From NCBI GenBank assembly GCA_020832305.1, contig JAFIEV010000040.1, positions 186,001-250,000 on the forward strand: a DNA stretch of 64,000 nucleotides, written 5' to 3'. Every line of letters starts with the position of its first letter. Position 1 is the first letter of the stretch. Positions 45,537 through 55,900 of this stretch are shown piece by piece. The notes beneath the pieces are model-generated. The model ran no database searches. It was given only the letters and a program-made list of their open reading frames with translations, and was not told where the DNA came from. Position numbers and translations under genes: made by a program. Source of the stretch: Cyclobacteriaceae bacterium. GTDB lineage: Bacteria; Bacteroidota; Bacteroidia; Cytophagales; Cyclobacteriaceae.

Positions 45537-46362
45537 CCACAATGGCCGACAACAATATGCTGAGCTCATACAGAAAAACCAAAGGAAAACACAATAGCAG
45601 CTGACTTATGACATCTGGCGGAGTAAGAATGGCAGAAATGACCAGCATAAGAACAAATGCATGTTTTCTGTATGTTCGCAAAAAGGCAGGTGTTACCACA
45701 CCTATTTTGGCCAAAAAGAATATTACAATTGGAAGCTGAAACATAATGGCACAGGCAAGTACCAGCATGATAATCGTGCTAACGTAAGAAGTTAAATCGA
45801 TTTCATTCATAATACTTGGATCGAGCTGATAGTGCGACAGGAAGCGTATAGATAAAGGTGCGACAAGGTAATATCCAAACAATACCCCGGCAGCAAACAA
45901 TATCGTAACAAAAAATACTGCTCCACGTGTGAGCTTTCTTTCGTTATCATACAAACCAGGGCTTATAAAACGCCACATTTCCCAAAATGTATAGGGAAAA
46001 GCGCAAATTAATCCCGCAACAATCGACGAAGTGATGTGCATGGTAAATTGAGCAGTCATTTGCCGGTTTTGAATAATAAATGGAAGTGAATCCATACAAA
46101 AATATTCAGATCCACCCATCTGGCTCAACTTACATAACATACGGTAGGTCCAGAAATCAGCTTTTGAGGGGCCCAGAATGAGCTTGCCAAATATGAAATC
46201 CTTGGCCATAAAGGCTATCACTGTAAAGACCCCAATTGAAGCAATGGATCTTACCAGATGCCAACGCAACTCCTCCAGATGGTCGAGAAATGACATTTCT
46301 TTTTCCTCGGGAGTATTTCTGCTGCTGACTTCCTCCTCAAGATAATAATCTTCTTCCCTCAC
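45505..46362 (-). CDS. tatC: Sec-independent protein translocase TatC
   Basis: 285 residues, six membrane segments. TatC is the receptor for twin-arginine signal peptides. The hallmark FLDHLEELRWHLVRS is present near the N-terminus (about 24-38), followed by a long periplasmic insertion (about 65-105, including FGKLILGPSKADFWTYRML), SPGLYDNERKL and the C-terminal AILTPPDVISQLLLCFPLVFLYELSILL. It lies 12 nt after glyA on the same strand. tatA is not in the window. Confidence 0.96.
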   Translation of the reverse strand: MREEDYYLEEEVSSRNTPEEKEMSFLDHLEELRWHLVRSIASIGVFTVIAFMAKDFIFGKLILGPSKADFWTYRMLCKLSQMGGSEYFCMDSLPFIIQNRQMTAQFTMHITSSIVAGLICAFPYTFWEMWRFISPGLYDNERKLTRGAVFFVTILFAAGVLFGYYLVAPLSIRFLSHYQLDPSIMNEIDLTSYVSTIIMLVLACAIMFQLPIVIFFLAKIGVVTPAFLRTYRKHAFVLMLVISAILTPPDVISQLLLCFPLVFLYELSILLSAIVVRREQKLLEA

Positions 46363-46374
46363 GTATTTAAGCGT

Positions 46375-47652
46375 TTAAACGTACAACGGAAAATCTTTCA
46401 TCCATGCATTGACTTCAGCTTTTAACGATTTGAGATGAGATTCATCATCATACCGTGCAAGAGCCTCATCGATAAGTTCCACAATCTTTTCCATATCGGC
46501 CTCTTTCATTCCGCGTGTAGTAACAGCAGCCGTACCTACCCTGATACCTGAAGTAACAAATGGAGATCGTGTATCGAAAGGAACCATATTTTTATTGATG
46601 GTTATATCTGCTTTTATCAATGCCTCTTCAGCTGCTTTACCGCTAAGCTTATCGCCTTTTGATCTTAGGTCAATAAGCATCAGATGGTTGTCTGTACCCC
46701 CTGAAATAATATGGTAACCTCTGTCGGTAAAAGCCCTGGCCATTACCTGGGCATTTTTCTGAACCTGCATAGCATAGCTAAAAAACTCATCGCTGAGGGC
46801 CTCTCCAAAAGCTATTGCTTTAGAAGCTATTACATGCTCCAGCGGTCCTCCCTGTGTTCCGGGGAAAACACCACTATCGAGTAATGAAGACATTTTTCGA
46901 ATTTCACCTTTTGGTGTTTTTAATCCCAACGGGTTTTCAAAATCTTCTCGCATCATTATTATACCTCCTCTGGGACCTCTGAGGGTTTTGTGAGTAGTAC
47001 TGGTAACCACATCACAATACTCAAGAGGATCGTTTAGCAATCCGCGGGCAATTAAACCAGCAGGGTGGGCTATATCTGCCAGCAAAAAGGCATCTATTTC
47101 ATCTGCGATCGATCTCAGCCTGGCGTAATCCCATTCCCGGCTGTAAGCTGAAGCTCCGCAAATGATCATTTTTGGCTTTTCCTTTAGTGCAGTGGCTTCT
47201 ACGACATCATAATTGATTACCCCACTGTCTTTTTCAACACCGTAAAAATGCGCCTGGTATAGTTTACCGGAAAAGTTTACCGGTGAACCATGTGTCAAAT
47301 GACCACCATGAGAAAGGTCAAAACCTAATATCTTATCCCCTGGGTTAAGCAAAGCCAACATGACCGCTGCATTGGCCTGGGCACCGGAATGTGGTTGTAC
47401 ATTGGCCCAGCCAGCCCCAAAAAGCTTTTTAAGTCTGTCAATAGCTAAATTTTCGATCTCATCAACAACTTCACAGCCTCCGTAATATCGCTTACCGGGC
47501 AGCCCCTCAGCATATTTATTGGTAAGTGCAGTGCCCATGGCCTCCATTACCTGTTTTGAAACAAAATTTTCAGAGGCTATGAGTTCGATGCCATGTTCCT
47601 GTCTCTGCTGTTCCTTTTGAATCAGATCGAAGATTATATTATCCTTTTGCAT
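46375..47652 (-). CDS. glyA: serine hydroxymethyltransferase
   Basis: 425 residues from the ATG at 47652; a GTG two codons upstream is less likely. The enzyme interconverts serine and glycine with transfer of a one-carbon unit to tetrahydrofolate and uses pyridoxal phosphate. Visible are [61 protein letters not shown] and the PLP lysine in [16 protein letters not shown]. It is the first gene of glyA-tatC, behind a good promoter. Confidence 0.98.
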   Translation of the reverse strand: MQKDNIIFDLIQKEQQRQEHGIELIASENFVSKQVMEAMGTALTNKYAEGLPGKRYYGGCEVVDEIENLAIDRLKKLFGAGWANVQPHSGAQANAAVMLALLNPGDKILGFDLSHGGHLTHGSPVNFSGKLYQAHFYGVEKDSGVINYDVVEATALKEKPKMIICGASAYSREWDYARLRSIADEIDAFLLADIAHPAGLIARGLLNDPLEYCDVVTSTTHKTLRGPRGGIIMMREDFENPLGLKTPKGEIRKMSSLLDSGVFPGTQGGPLEHVIASKAIAFGEALSDEFFSYAMQVQKNAQVMARAFTDRGYHIISGGTDNHLMLIDLRSKGDKLSGKAAEEALIKADITINKNMVPFDTRSPFVTSGIRVGTAAVTTRGMKEADMEKIVELIDEALARYDDESHLKSLKAEVNAWMKDFPLYV

Positions 47653-47675
47653 ATGCACATTTTAAAAATTAGCTT

Positions 47676-47707
47676 CAAAATTAATCCAAGCAGCAGACTT
47701 TCACAAT
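47676..47707 (-). promoter_or_regulatory. promoter of glyA-tatC
   Basis: On the minus strand ATTG (plus 47704-47707), exactly 20 nt, then TAATTTTG (plus 47676-47683), an exact -7 match. The predicted start near 47669 leaves about 17 nt before the ATG. Confidence 0.65.
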
Positions 47708-47874
47708 TAAACAGCAAATATTGCTAAACAAATCTTAAAAGTCATACCGCTCTGCGCTCAATTATACTTTTTAGAATACATCCTTTTGAAAAATATTCTT
47801 TCAGGCACTATATTCACATACCATTTGTACAACAACAGTGTTCATATTCTTCATTATTAAACAACCATACCACT

Positions 47875-48630
47875 ATGCAATCTTGCGCGATCAATCGTTT
47901 CTTTATTTTCTCAATATTGATATACTCCAACTTGCTGATTTCCTGTGATTTTTCTATAAATCAGAAAAAGGGTAACGGCAAAATAAGCCTGGAGGAGTAT
48001 TATGTAGATGGATTTAACAGTCTGCGTATTGGGGGCAATTACAGGGTCAACCTTATTCCCGGCGACAGAAATCTGGTGACCATAGAGACCGATGAAAATC
48101 TCTTGCCTTATATTAATGTTGAAAGTCATTCCGGTACTTTATCTATCAACAACATCTATGATCTCAAAAGCAAGAAAGGCATTACTATAGAGGTGTTTTA
48201 TAAAGATCTCAATAAAATTTACTCAATGGGTGCTTCGAAAATTTTGCACAACGACATTTTGAAAACCGATAAACTTACGGTAGACCTGGCGGGAACAGGT
48301 CTTATAGAGCTCAATGTCGATGCTGATGAATCAGATGTAATCTTATCAGGAGCGGGACTAATCAGAATGAAAGGGCAGGTTAACCGCCAAACTGTTACCC
48401 TCAGTGGAGCTGGGGCATATAAGGCTTCCGCTTTTAAAAGTGAACTATGCCGCATTTCACTGCTGGGCCTTGGTAGTGCTGAGGTATATGTACGTGAAGA
48501 GTTAGAAGCAACGGTAAACGGGCTGGGCAGCATTACCTACGGTGGCCGCCCCAAAGTTGTAAGCCGCAACATTTCAGGTCTGGGCAAAATCGAGCCCGAC
48601 TCACGATTGGAAGATGGTGTAAACCTTTAA
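47875..48630 (+). CDS. head GIN domain (DUF2807) lipoprotein
   Basis: 251 residues with a lipoprotein signal ending LLISCDFS. The rest is a right-handed beta-helix-like GIN domain: FNSLRIGGNYRVNLIPGD, VTIETDENLLPYINVES, then repeated strands with ILSGAGLIRMKG, TLSGAGAYKASA, LLGLGSAEVYV and VNGLGSITYGGRPKVVSRNISGLG. Such proteins are common in Bacteroidota and are placed at the cell surface or periplasm; function is unknown. It stands alone between divergent glyA and a convergent dehydrogenase gene. Confidence 0.9.
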   Translation: MQSCAINRFFIFSILIYSNLLISCDFSINQKKGNGKISLEEYYVDGFNSLRIGGNYRVNLIPGDRNLVTIETDENLLPYINVESHSGTLSINNIYDLKSKKGITIEVFYKDLNKIYSMGASKILHNDILKTDKLTVDLAGTGLIELNVDADESDVILSGAGLIRMKGQVNRQTVTLSGAGAYKASAFKSELCRISLLGLGSAEVYVREELEATVNGLGSITYGGRPKVVSRNISGLGKIEPDSRLEDGVNL

Positions 48631-48736
48631 AAAAAGCCTTTTTGTTTAAGTAAGATTTATTTGTGGTCATCATGCCAATTTCCGCTTACAGGAAAATGGC
48701 AGCAACAAAGAAATGATGCCTTCTCTATGTCTGGTT

Positions 48737-50071
48737 TCATTCATCGGGTTCATATTCTTTAAAGATGATATCGTGTTTTTCCAGTTCTTTAAGAACGGGC
48801 TTATATACATTTGGAGAAGTAGGTATAGTCACTCCACTGAGATTGAGCGCTCCCTTTAAAAATTTACTTATCACAATGGCTAAAGGAAGTCCTACTGTTT
48901 TTGACATGGCTGTATGGTATGCATCTTCGCCAGTACAAACCATATGTGAGTGAATTTTTTTTAATTCACCATCTTTTATATACTCAAATTTATGCCACAT
49001 TACGATCATATCTTTGTCGCGGTCACCCATAGTCCATTTCTTTTTAAGGATGTGCTCCAGAATTTGAGCAGGGGTTCCTTTGTGCAAGCCTACCGGTTCG
49101 TCGCTAAATATATTGAGCCATTTCAGCATATACATTTCCCTGGACTCGACACCAATGTTGGCATAATGTGCCAGTTTCAATTCTACACTATCTTTGGGAT
49201 TGTACGATAAAAAAGAATTAATAAACTGCCGGTGTGTCATGTGTCCAACTTCTTCCATTAAGTAGCTGTCATCCGTTGCGCCGAGTTGTACAAAAATATC
49301 CCAGGCTTCACTGAAACCAGAACGCCTCAGAGTACCTCTATACAAGGTTTTTATGCCCCTGAGATTGTATACATCCAGGTATCTCAGTGAATCGCGATTG
49401 GCATACCCTTCAAAATAACCATAGCCGGGGATATGAATAAGTTCTGTGCGTTTGAACAACTTATGGTAGGGTATGTATTTATACCTTCCTTCCTGAATAA
49501 ACTTAACTACCCCATGTCCTGCCAATACCACATTTCTGGGATTCCATGTGAATTTATAATTCCATGGGTTGTCTTCATTACTCGGTGCAAGTAAGCCTCC
49601 GGTAAATGTTTCAAAGGCATGCAACGGATAGCCCGATTGTCTGATATCATCGATCACGCGCATAGCCGACATATGGTCTAATCCAGGATCAAGCCCACAC
49701 TCCATCAGAACCACAAGATTTTTAGCCACTGCCTCCTCATGCAAAGATTGTATTTCATCAGTAACATAAGATGCCGTTGCAAAATGCGTATAATTTGTCA
49801 CGCATTCTCTGGCTATGTCATAATGCATAAAAGCAGGCAACATTGAAATGACCATATCCGATTCTCTGATATGTTTCTCAGGCAATTCACCATAGTTCAG
49901 ATCGATCTGTAAGGTTTCGACATTACCGTATGCTTGCTTGTAGAGATCCAAAGATTCGATAGACTTATCAATCAGTAATATGTTAAAGGCCTTACCTTTA
50001 TCAAAAGTTGCCAGATACTTAATAAGATCCTGGCTCGACCGACCCGCCCCTACGATTAAAATGCGTTTCAT
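48737..50071 (-). CDS. saccharopine dehydrogenase family oxidoreductase
   Basis: 444 residues. The N-terminal Rossmann fold is clear: RILIVGAGRSSQDLIKYL (about 3-20), LLIDKSIESL, DMVISMLPAFMHYDIARECV and VLMECGLDPGLDHMSAMRVID. The C-terminal domain includes FETFTGGLLAPSNEDNPWNYKFTWNPRNVVLAG, a saccharopine reductase-type signature. Members make or break saccharopine in lysine metabolism or form carboxyspermidine-like products; which applies is not decided by sequence. It is a single gene, divergent from cheR. Confidence 0.9.
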   Translation of the reverse strand: MKRILIVGAGRSSQDLIKYLATFDKGKAFNILLIDKSIESLDLYKQAYGNVETLQIDLNYGELPEKHIRESDMVISMLPAFMHYDIARECVTNYTHFATASYVTDEIQSLHEEAVAKNLVVLMECGLDPGLDHMSAMRVIDDIRQSGYPLHAFETFTGGLLAPSNEDNPWNYKFTWNPRNVVLAGHGVVKFIQEGRYKYIPYHKLFKRTELIHIPGYGYFEGYANRDSLRYLDVYNLRGIKTLYRGTLRRSGFSEAWDIFVQLGATDDSYLMEEVGHMTHRQFINSFLSYNPKDSVELKLAHYANIGVESREMYMLKWLNIFSDEPVGLHKGTPAQILEHILKKKWTMGDRDKDMIVMWHKFEYIKDGELKKIHSHMVCTGEDAYHTAMSKTVGLPLAIVISKFLKGALNLSGVTIPTSPNVYKPVLKELEKHDIIFKEYEPDE

Positions 50072-50591
50072 ATCCTATTTATACGTATTTCAATCTCAAG
50101 ATGCATATTAATATATTCAAATGAATCAGGTGAATCAAAAAAAATTACATTCCACACCTTTAAATGAATTACTCGCAGGGCCTCTGAAATATCACAAAAG
50201 AGCATTTATATCGACAACCTGAGCAACTTGAAGCGATTTATAGTTGAGTTTACCTTAATATGTGTGTTTCTGTAAGATATAGGTCAAACTTGAATAATTG
50301 TTCCTGCGGTTTTTTCTTAAGCTTGCATAAGGATTAAATCTCGGGTTGTCATAAAGTGGCAATATGCAATGTGGTTCACTACAGCACAATTATTGAAAAC
50401 AACTTATTGTGGCATTTTAAGGGCCAGAAGATTTTATGGCAAAAATCAATGTCCAGACAATTCTCCGGAAGGAGAATTTGACCATAAGTATGAAGTAATT
50501 TTTTGTGAGGTTTTGAATAGCTCTGCACATTTTAAAGAAGAAATATCAATTTGTATATAAAAAGTTACGAGTAAGAAGTAATTAAACCAAG
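50072..50591. other. divergent intergenic region upstream of cheR
   Basis: 520 bp between a minus-strand dehydrogenase gene and cheR. A 63-codon ORF (50369-50560) is not credible. The most definite element is the hairpin at 50459-50478. A candidate minus-strand promoter (TTTG, 20 nt, TATATTAA) has two mismatches in the -7 box. I see no clean plus-strand promoter for cheR. Confidence 0.5.
50459..50478 (+). promoter_or_regulatory. perfect hairpin with GNRA-type tetraloop in the cheR leader
   Basis: AATTCTCC (50459-50466) and GGAGAATT (50471-50478) pair perfectly around GGAA, which fits the GNRA tetraloop consensus. It lies 113 nt before the cheR ATG. As RNA it would be a very stable small stem-loop; as DNA it is a perfect dyad that could be an operator. 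Confidence 0.55.
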
Positions 50592-51416
50592 ATGCAGGAA
50601 ATACAGATAGTCGACATACGGAAGCTTACTGAAACTATTAAAAGTAAGTACGGCTACGATTTCACCAATTATGCGATGTCGTCGTTTAAGCGCAGGGTAT
50701 CAAGGGTGCTGGAATTGTATAAATTCCCCAACATAGAAACTTTGATAACGCGTATATCAGACGACAAGGCATTTTTTGAAGATTTCGTTACCGAAATCAC
50801 CGTAAATGTTACCGAGATGTTTCGGGACCCTCCTTTCTGGCGTGAATTGCGAGATAAGATATTGCCCAACATCATGCTCAATCACAATAAAATCACCATT
50901 TGGCATGCCGGATGTTCCTCCGGGGAAGAAGTTTACTCCATGGCAATAATGCTCAAAGAAATGGGTATACTTGACAACTGCAGGATCATAGCAACTGACA
51001 TTGACCACGAAATACTGGAAAAGGCAAAAGAAGGCATCTACCCTGCCAAAAACATGGAACTCAATGAAAAGAATTATTTCCGGTACCGTAGTTCAGGGCA
51101 ATTGGCTGATTATTATGAAGTAAAAAATGGCAAAGCCTATATGGATAGATCCCTGGTCAAAGATGTTTCTTACCGCAAGCATGATTTGGTCAACGGAATA
51201 GTTTTCAACAAGTTCGATATAGTATTGTGCAGAAATGTTATGATATATTTCAATCAAACCCTGCAAAATGAAGTGTTGAAGAAACTACATGAAAGCATAT
51301 TCAAATATGGCTACCTGGCAATAGGATCAAAAGAATCTCTGATCTGGTGTGAAATAGCCAATCGATTCATTGTGGTAAACAATGAAGAGAAAATTTACAA
51401 AAAAATCAGAGAGTGA
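50592..51416 (+). CDS. CheR-type protein-glutamate methyltransferase
   Basis: 274 residues, full length for CheR. The N-terminal helical domain (about 1-75) leads to the SAM-binding core with ITIWHAGCSSGEEVYSMAIML (Cys108 region), RIIATDIDHEILEKAKEGIYP, and FDIVLCRNVMIYFNQTLQNEVLKKLHESI. CheR methylates glutamates of chemoreceptors. No chemoreceptor, CheA, CheW or CheY is in the window, so the target may be a neighbouring sensor rather than a chemotaxis array. It heads the CheR-CheB-GAF-phosphatase cluster. Confidence 0.93.
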   Translation: MQEIQIVDIRKLTETIKSKYGYDFTNYAMSSFKRRVSRVLELYKFPNIETLITRISDDKAFFEDFVTEITVNVTEMFRDPPFWRELRDKILPNIMLNHNKITIWHAGCSSGEEVYSMAIMLKEMGILDNCRIIATDIDHEILEKAKEGIYPAKNMELNEKNYFRYRSSGQLADYYEVKNGKAYMDRSLVKDVSYRKHDLVNGIVFNKFDIVLCRNVMIYFNQTLQNEVLKKLHESIFKYGYLAIGSKESLIWCEIANRFIVVNNEEKIYKKIRE

Positions 51417-51448
51417 GGACACTGCGCTAATGAACCACTAATTGAAAG

Positions 51449-52042
51449 ATGAAATTCGCTAAATTAAATAATACATATAAAGCCATAGTTGTCGGAGGTT
51501 CAGCTGGGAGTTTCCAGGGTATTACGCGGATATTATCCTCATTACCTTCTGATTTTCCCCTGCCGGTAATCATGTGCCTGCATCGGCTAAAGCATGTAAG
51601 GGAAGGCTTTACTGAAGCTCTTTCTATAAAAAGTGTTAAACCCGTTATTGAACCTCATGATAAAGAATCGGTAAAAAAAGGCAACTTTTATCTGGCACCT
51701 GCCAATTATCATCTTTCGGTAGAACTGGGCAATACTTTTGCCCTCTCAACAGAAGAAATGGTGAATAATTCAAGGCCATCAATAGACATCACCCTCGAAT
51801 CTTCTGCTTATGTATTTAAAGATAAACTTATAGGCATATTGCTTTCAGGTGCCAACAAAGATGGCGCCATTGGCATGCAGAAAATTAAAGACAGGGGAGG
51901 ACTTACCATCATACAGGAACCTGCTGAATGCATGATTGATACCATGCCGGCAGCTGCAAAAGCCATCACCGAAATAGACTATACCCTCAAAATAGATGAA
52001 ATAATAGTTTTTTTAAATCAACTATATAAATATTACAGATAA
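51449..52042 (+). CDS. CheB-type methylesterase domain protein without receiver
   Basis: 197 residues: only the catalytic domain, with no N-terminal receiver. The triad is visible as Ser18 (VGGSAGSFQG), His45 (MCLHRLKH) and Asp138 (LSGANKDGAIGM), so esterase or deamidase activity on receptor glutamates is expected, but without phosphorylation control. It follows cheR by 32 nt, and its stop overlaps the next ATG (TAATG). The pair should add and remove methyl groups on one common target. Confidence 0.93.
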   Translation: MKFAKLNNTYKAIVVGGSAGSFQGITRILSSLPSDFPLPVIMCLHRLKHVREGFTEALSIKSVKPVIEPHDKESVKKGNFYLAPANYHLSVELGNTFALSTEEMVNNSRPSIDITLESSAYVFKDKLIGILLSGANKDGAIGMQKIKDRGGLTIIQEPAECMIDTMPAAAKAITEIDYTLKIDEIIVFLNQLYKYYR

Positions 52043-52875
52043 TGAAATCGAATTACGGCCGAATCAGTATCGTCTCCATAATGTTTTACCTGGCAGGGAT
52101 AGGTATAACGGTATACACCCTGATCATCCTGCCAGATGAACTGGCCCGTAGAACCGGACAACTCGATCTGGAGCTGATTACCTCATTGCGGGCAATTTTG
52201 TTAAAAACTGGCATCATATCAGGAATAACCTTCGCACTGGGTTTGACGGCCATATGGTTTGCCATGAAAAAACCTGCAGCTATTATGGCTCAGAAAACCA
52301 GTGAAGCAGTAAGATCAGAACAGGATAAGCATCAACAATCGCAAACTGAAGATAAGACTATTGCCATCGATGAACAGGCACTTATACGCATACAGCAAGG
52401 TCTGAAAAAAGCAGATAAAAATAGCAATGTATATGATCAATTGCTCGGTGCACTTGCCAAAGAACTTGAAATATGCCAGGCAGCATATTACCTGCCAGAA
52501 TTGCATGAGGATAAACGTATTGTAAAACTGGTGGAAAGCTATGCTTTCAGCATACCGGAAAGCAAAACAATTCAATATGAATTTGGTGAAGGGCTCATTG
52601 GTCAGGCAGCCAGGGAAAAAAAGAAAATGATAATCGACGATGTGCCGCAAGGATACCTCAAGGTAATTTCAGGACTGGGAAGTGCCTCACCAGCACACCT
52701 GGTAATCATGCCGGTCTGCAATGAAGAAAATAATTTGGTTGGTATAGCAGAATTTGCATCTTTTAAAAAACTCACATCCGGAGAACTGGAGCTAATAGAA
52801 CGCGCCCTCGCTATGCCAGGGCTTACCACCGGTGAGGAAACTAATGATGCTCATGAAAAGCAAAAAAAGGGTTAA
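52042..52875 (+). CDS. membrane-anchored GAF-domain protein
   Basis: 277 residues. Two hydrophobic segments near the N-terminus (about 8-28 and 52-75), a short charged linker, then a GAF domain (about 110-265) with no output domain. The motif GEGLIGQAAREKKKMIIDDVP and EFASFKKLTSGELELIERA closely match the GAF of the next protein (AEGLVGQAAAEQDTVLRTEIP, EFAGFTRFSERQIKFVEEI). The start overlaps the cheB stop by one base. It looks like a sensor subunit or a decoy for the neighbouring phosphatase. Confidence 0.85.
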   Translation: MKSNYGRISIVSIMFYLAGIGITVYTLIILPDELARRTGQLDLELITSLRAILLKTGIISGITFALGLTAIWFAMKKPAAIMAQKTSEAVRSEQDKHQQSQTEDKTIAIDEQALIRIQQGLKKADKNSNVYDQLLGALAKELEICQAAYYLPELHEDKRIVKLVESYAFSIPESKTIQYEFGEGLIGQAAREKKKMIIDDVPQGYLKVISGLGSASPAHLVIMPVCNEENNLVGIAEFASFKKLTSGELELIERALAMPGLTTGEETNDAHEKQKKG

Positions 52876-52903
52876 GATTTTTGGATTTAAAGAAGTTTGA
52901 ACA

Positions 52904-55900
52904 ATGTTCAGAAAATTAAGCATTCGATTAAAAATAACTGCACTTACATTACTGCTCTTGATAATAACAATAGCCCTGGCCTCATTTTTTGCCTATCAAG
53001 GCAGAATGAATGCAATGGAAAACCGCTATCTGAGCAGCTTATCGGCCCTGGCCGATCTAAAAGTAAGACAAATTCAGGATTTTGTTACTGATGGTCACCG
53101 AAGCGTGGATTATCTCATAAACCATCCGGCCTTTGCTTCTTTTGATTTTTCAGAAAGTGAAGATGATATGGGCTTTGGATTTTCCATGGACATGGATGAC
53201 GATATGGATGATGATATGGATGACGATATGATGATAGACTATGATGATCCGGCATCGTCTGTTATTAGCAGCTTGTTGAAAGATCCCGAGCATATCGCTG
53301 TAATCATGAGCTCATCAAGAGGAAATATTATTAGCGCAAAGGGCATTTCGGCTTCTGGTCACCTGAGAAAGGTCATCCCTGGCTTTGAAGTTCAGCATCT
53401 CAAAAACGGTCAGATGTACAATAGCACCGTTTTTAAAATGCAAGATAAATATTGCCTTGCCTTAGGTAACTTTACCAACAGCAAAGAAGGAATAGTAATT
53501 ATCATTAAAGATTTATCAAATCTGTATGCTACCCTTATGGAAGACCTGAATCTGAGTGGTAGTATAGAAAGCATATTGGCCCAAAAACAAAATAAAAGAG
53601 CTGTTTTCCTCAATCCACTTAAATCCGATCCCGATGCGGCTTTAGATAAAGGAGTGTTTTTCGAAGATAAAAGTGTAGGCGGGGGTATAGTAAGCGCAGT
53701 TCATGGCAAGGAAGGCACTGGTTATTCCATCGATTACAGAGGAAAGAAAACCCTTTCATCGTGGCGCTATATGCCTGTACTGGATTTTGGACTGGAAGTT
53801 AAAGCAGATTATTCAGAATTGCGGAGGGAAGGTCTCGATGCAATATTAAAATTTCTTTCATGGTCTGTCGCAGTGTTGATAATTGGCGGTTTCATGACTC
53901 TCTTCTTCTCTCAATTTTTTATCGATCCATTGTTACAACTAAAAGAAAGCCTTGTAATGCTTTCAAGAGGTATTCTTCCCGAAAAGGTCGAAAAGAAATA
54001 CGATGATGAAGTTGGAGAAATGGCAGAAACCACCAATGAATTGGTACAGGCCCTGCGCAGGACGGCAAGCTTTGCCGAAAGAATAGGAAAAGGTCAATTT
54101 GATGCTGACTATAAATCACTGGGTGAAAGTGATGTGCTGGGCAATGCCCTCCTTGAAATGCGCAAAAGTCTGCAGGAAAACGAAAAAAGAGATGCCCAGC
54201 GCAACTGGATCGTTACAGGCGTAGCCGAAATAAGTGAAATACTACGCTCACATAATGAAATCAGCGATCTGGCCGATGAGGTCATCGCCTTTATAACGGA
54301 GAAAATTGATGCCATACAAGGTGCATTCTACCTGGTTTCTGACCAGGAAGATGGCGACGGACTTATACATATGACAGCTGCCTATGCCTACCACAAGAAA
54401 AAATACATTAAAGCTTCATTCCGTTTTGCCGAAGGCTTGGTAGGACAGGCAGCCGCAGAACAGGACACAGTGCTCAGAACTGAAATCCCTGATGATTATG
54501 TGACCATTACCTCAGGATTACTGGGTGATAAACGGCCAAAATGTCTTCTGATAACACCCATGCGAACCGATGAAAAGGTATTTGGTGTACTGGAATTTGC
54601 AGGTTTTACGCGTTTTTCGGAGCGACAAATCAAATTCGTGGAAGAAATCAGTGTAATAATTGCACGAACCATTTTCAATATACAGGTAAACGCAAGAACG
54701 AGAAAACTGCTGCAAGAATCTCAAATCATGAGTAATGAATTAAAAGAGCAACAGGAAATTCTCCGACAGAATGCCGAGGAGATGGCAGCAACCCAGGAAG
54801 AGCTTCGAAGAACCAACCAAAGACTTGAAGACCAGATTGAAGAGGTAAACCGCACACAAAACCGTATGCAGCTCTTACTTGAAAACGCTTCAGAGGTTAT
54901 TGCCATTTACGAAGAAAACCTGAGTATTCGCTACATCAGCCCATCCGTAGAAAAAATTCTTGGCTATCCGCAAAATGACCTTATTGGGATCAATGATAAA
55001 GTAAATGTACATCCAGATGGAGTGGCATTCTTCGCCAAAATGTTTGAGGTTGTAATCAGGAATCCTTTTGAAACGTGTTCAGTGCAATATGAATACATGA
55101 AGAAAAATGGAGAAACCGTCTGGCTCGAAGCTACAGCGACCAACCTGCTGGCAGACCCTGCCATTCAAGGTATAGTAGTAAACAGCCGTGATATTACTGA
55201 AAGACGCCGTGCAGAACAGGAAGAGCGTATGCGGTCAAAAATGCAGGCGCTTTCTGAAAATTCACCAGACCTCATTACCCGTCTCGACCATGATGGTACA
55301 TTCTTCTACATTAACCCAATGATTGAGCATTATACCGGCTTTAAACCTCATGATTTTCTCAACAGAAATATTATGGAAGTTGGCCTCAATGATGGTATTA
55401 AAGAAGAGTGGATGAGCATTTTGCGGGAGGTGGAATCCCGAAATGAAAAAGTTGCAAAAGAAATGGACTTCCCTTCGGAATTGGGTGCCCGCGTTATGCA
55501 AATTAATGCTATTCCGGAATATGACGAAAATGAAAAAGTTGAATCGGTACTTGTGGTTTCTCACGACATCACAGAACGGAAACAAATAGAGCTTGAAATA
55601 CAGTCAAAAAACAAAAAAATCACAGAAAGTATCAATTATGCCAAGCGGATTCAGGGGGCTATTTTACCAGACAATACTGTAATCAGGAAATTCCTGCCCG
55701 AATCATTCATCCTTTACAAAGCCAGGGATGTGGTAAGTGGTGACTTCCCATGGTTCCTGCGGGTAAATGATGTAATCTATTTTGCTGCCGTTGACTGTAC
55801 CGGTCATGGAGTTCCGGGCGCTTTGATCTCCCTGATTGGCTATTTTATACTCAACGAAATTGTGAAAGGAAGAAAAATAACCGATCCTGGACAAATACTA

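Noticed and set aside
50369-50560. 63-codon ORF before cheR
   Set aside because: No recognisable sequence features, contains the perfect hairpin, and lacks any promoter or start context that would support it.
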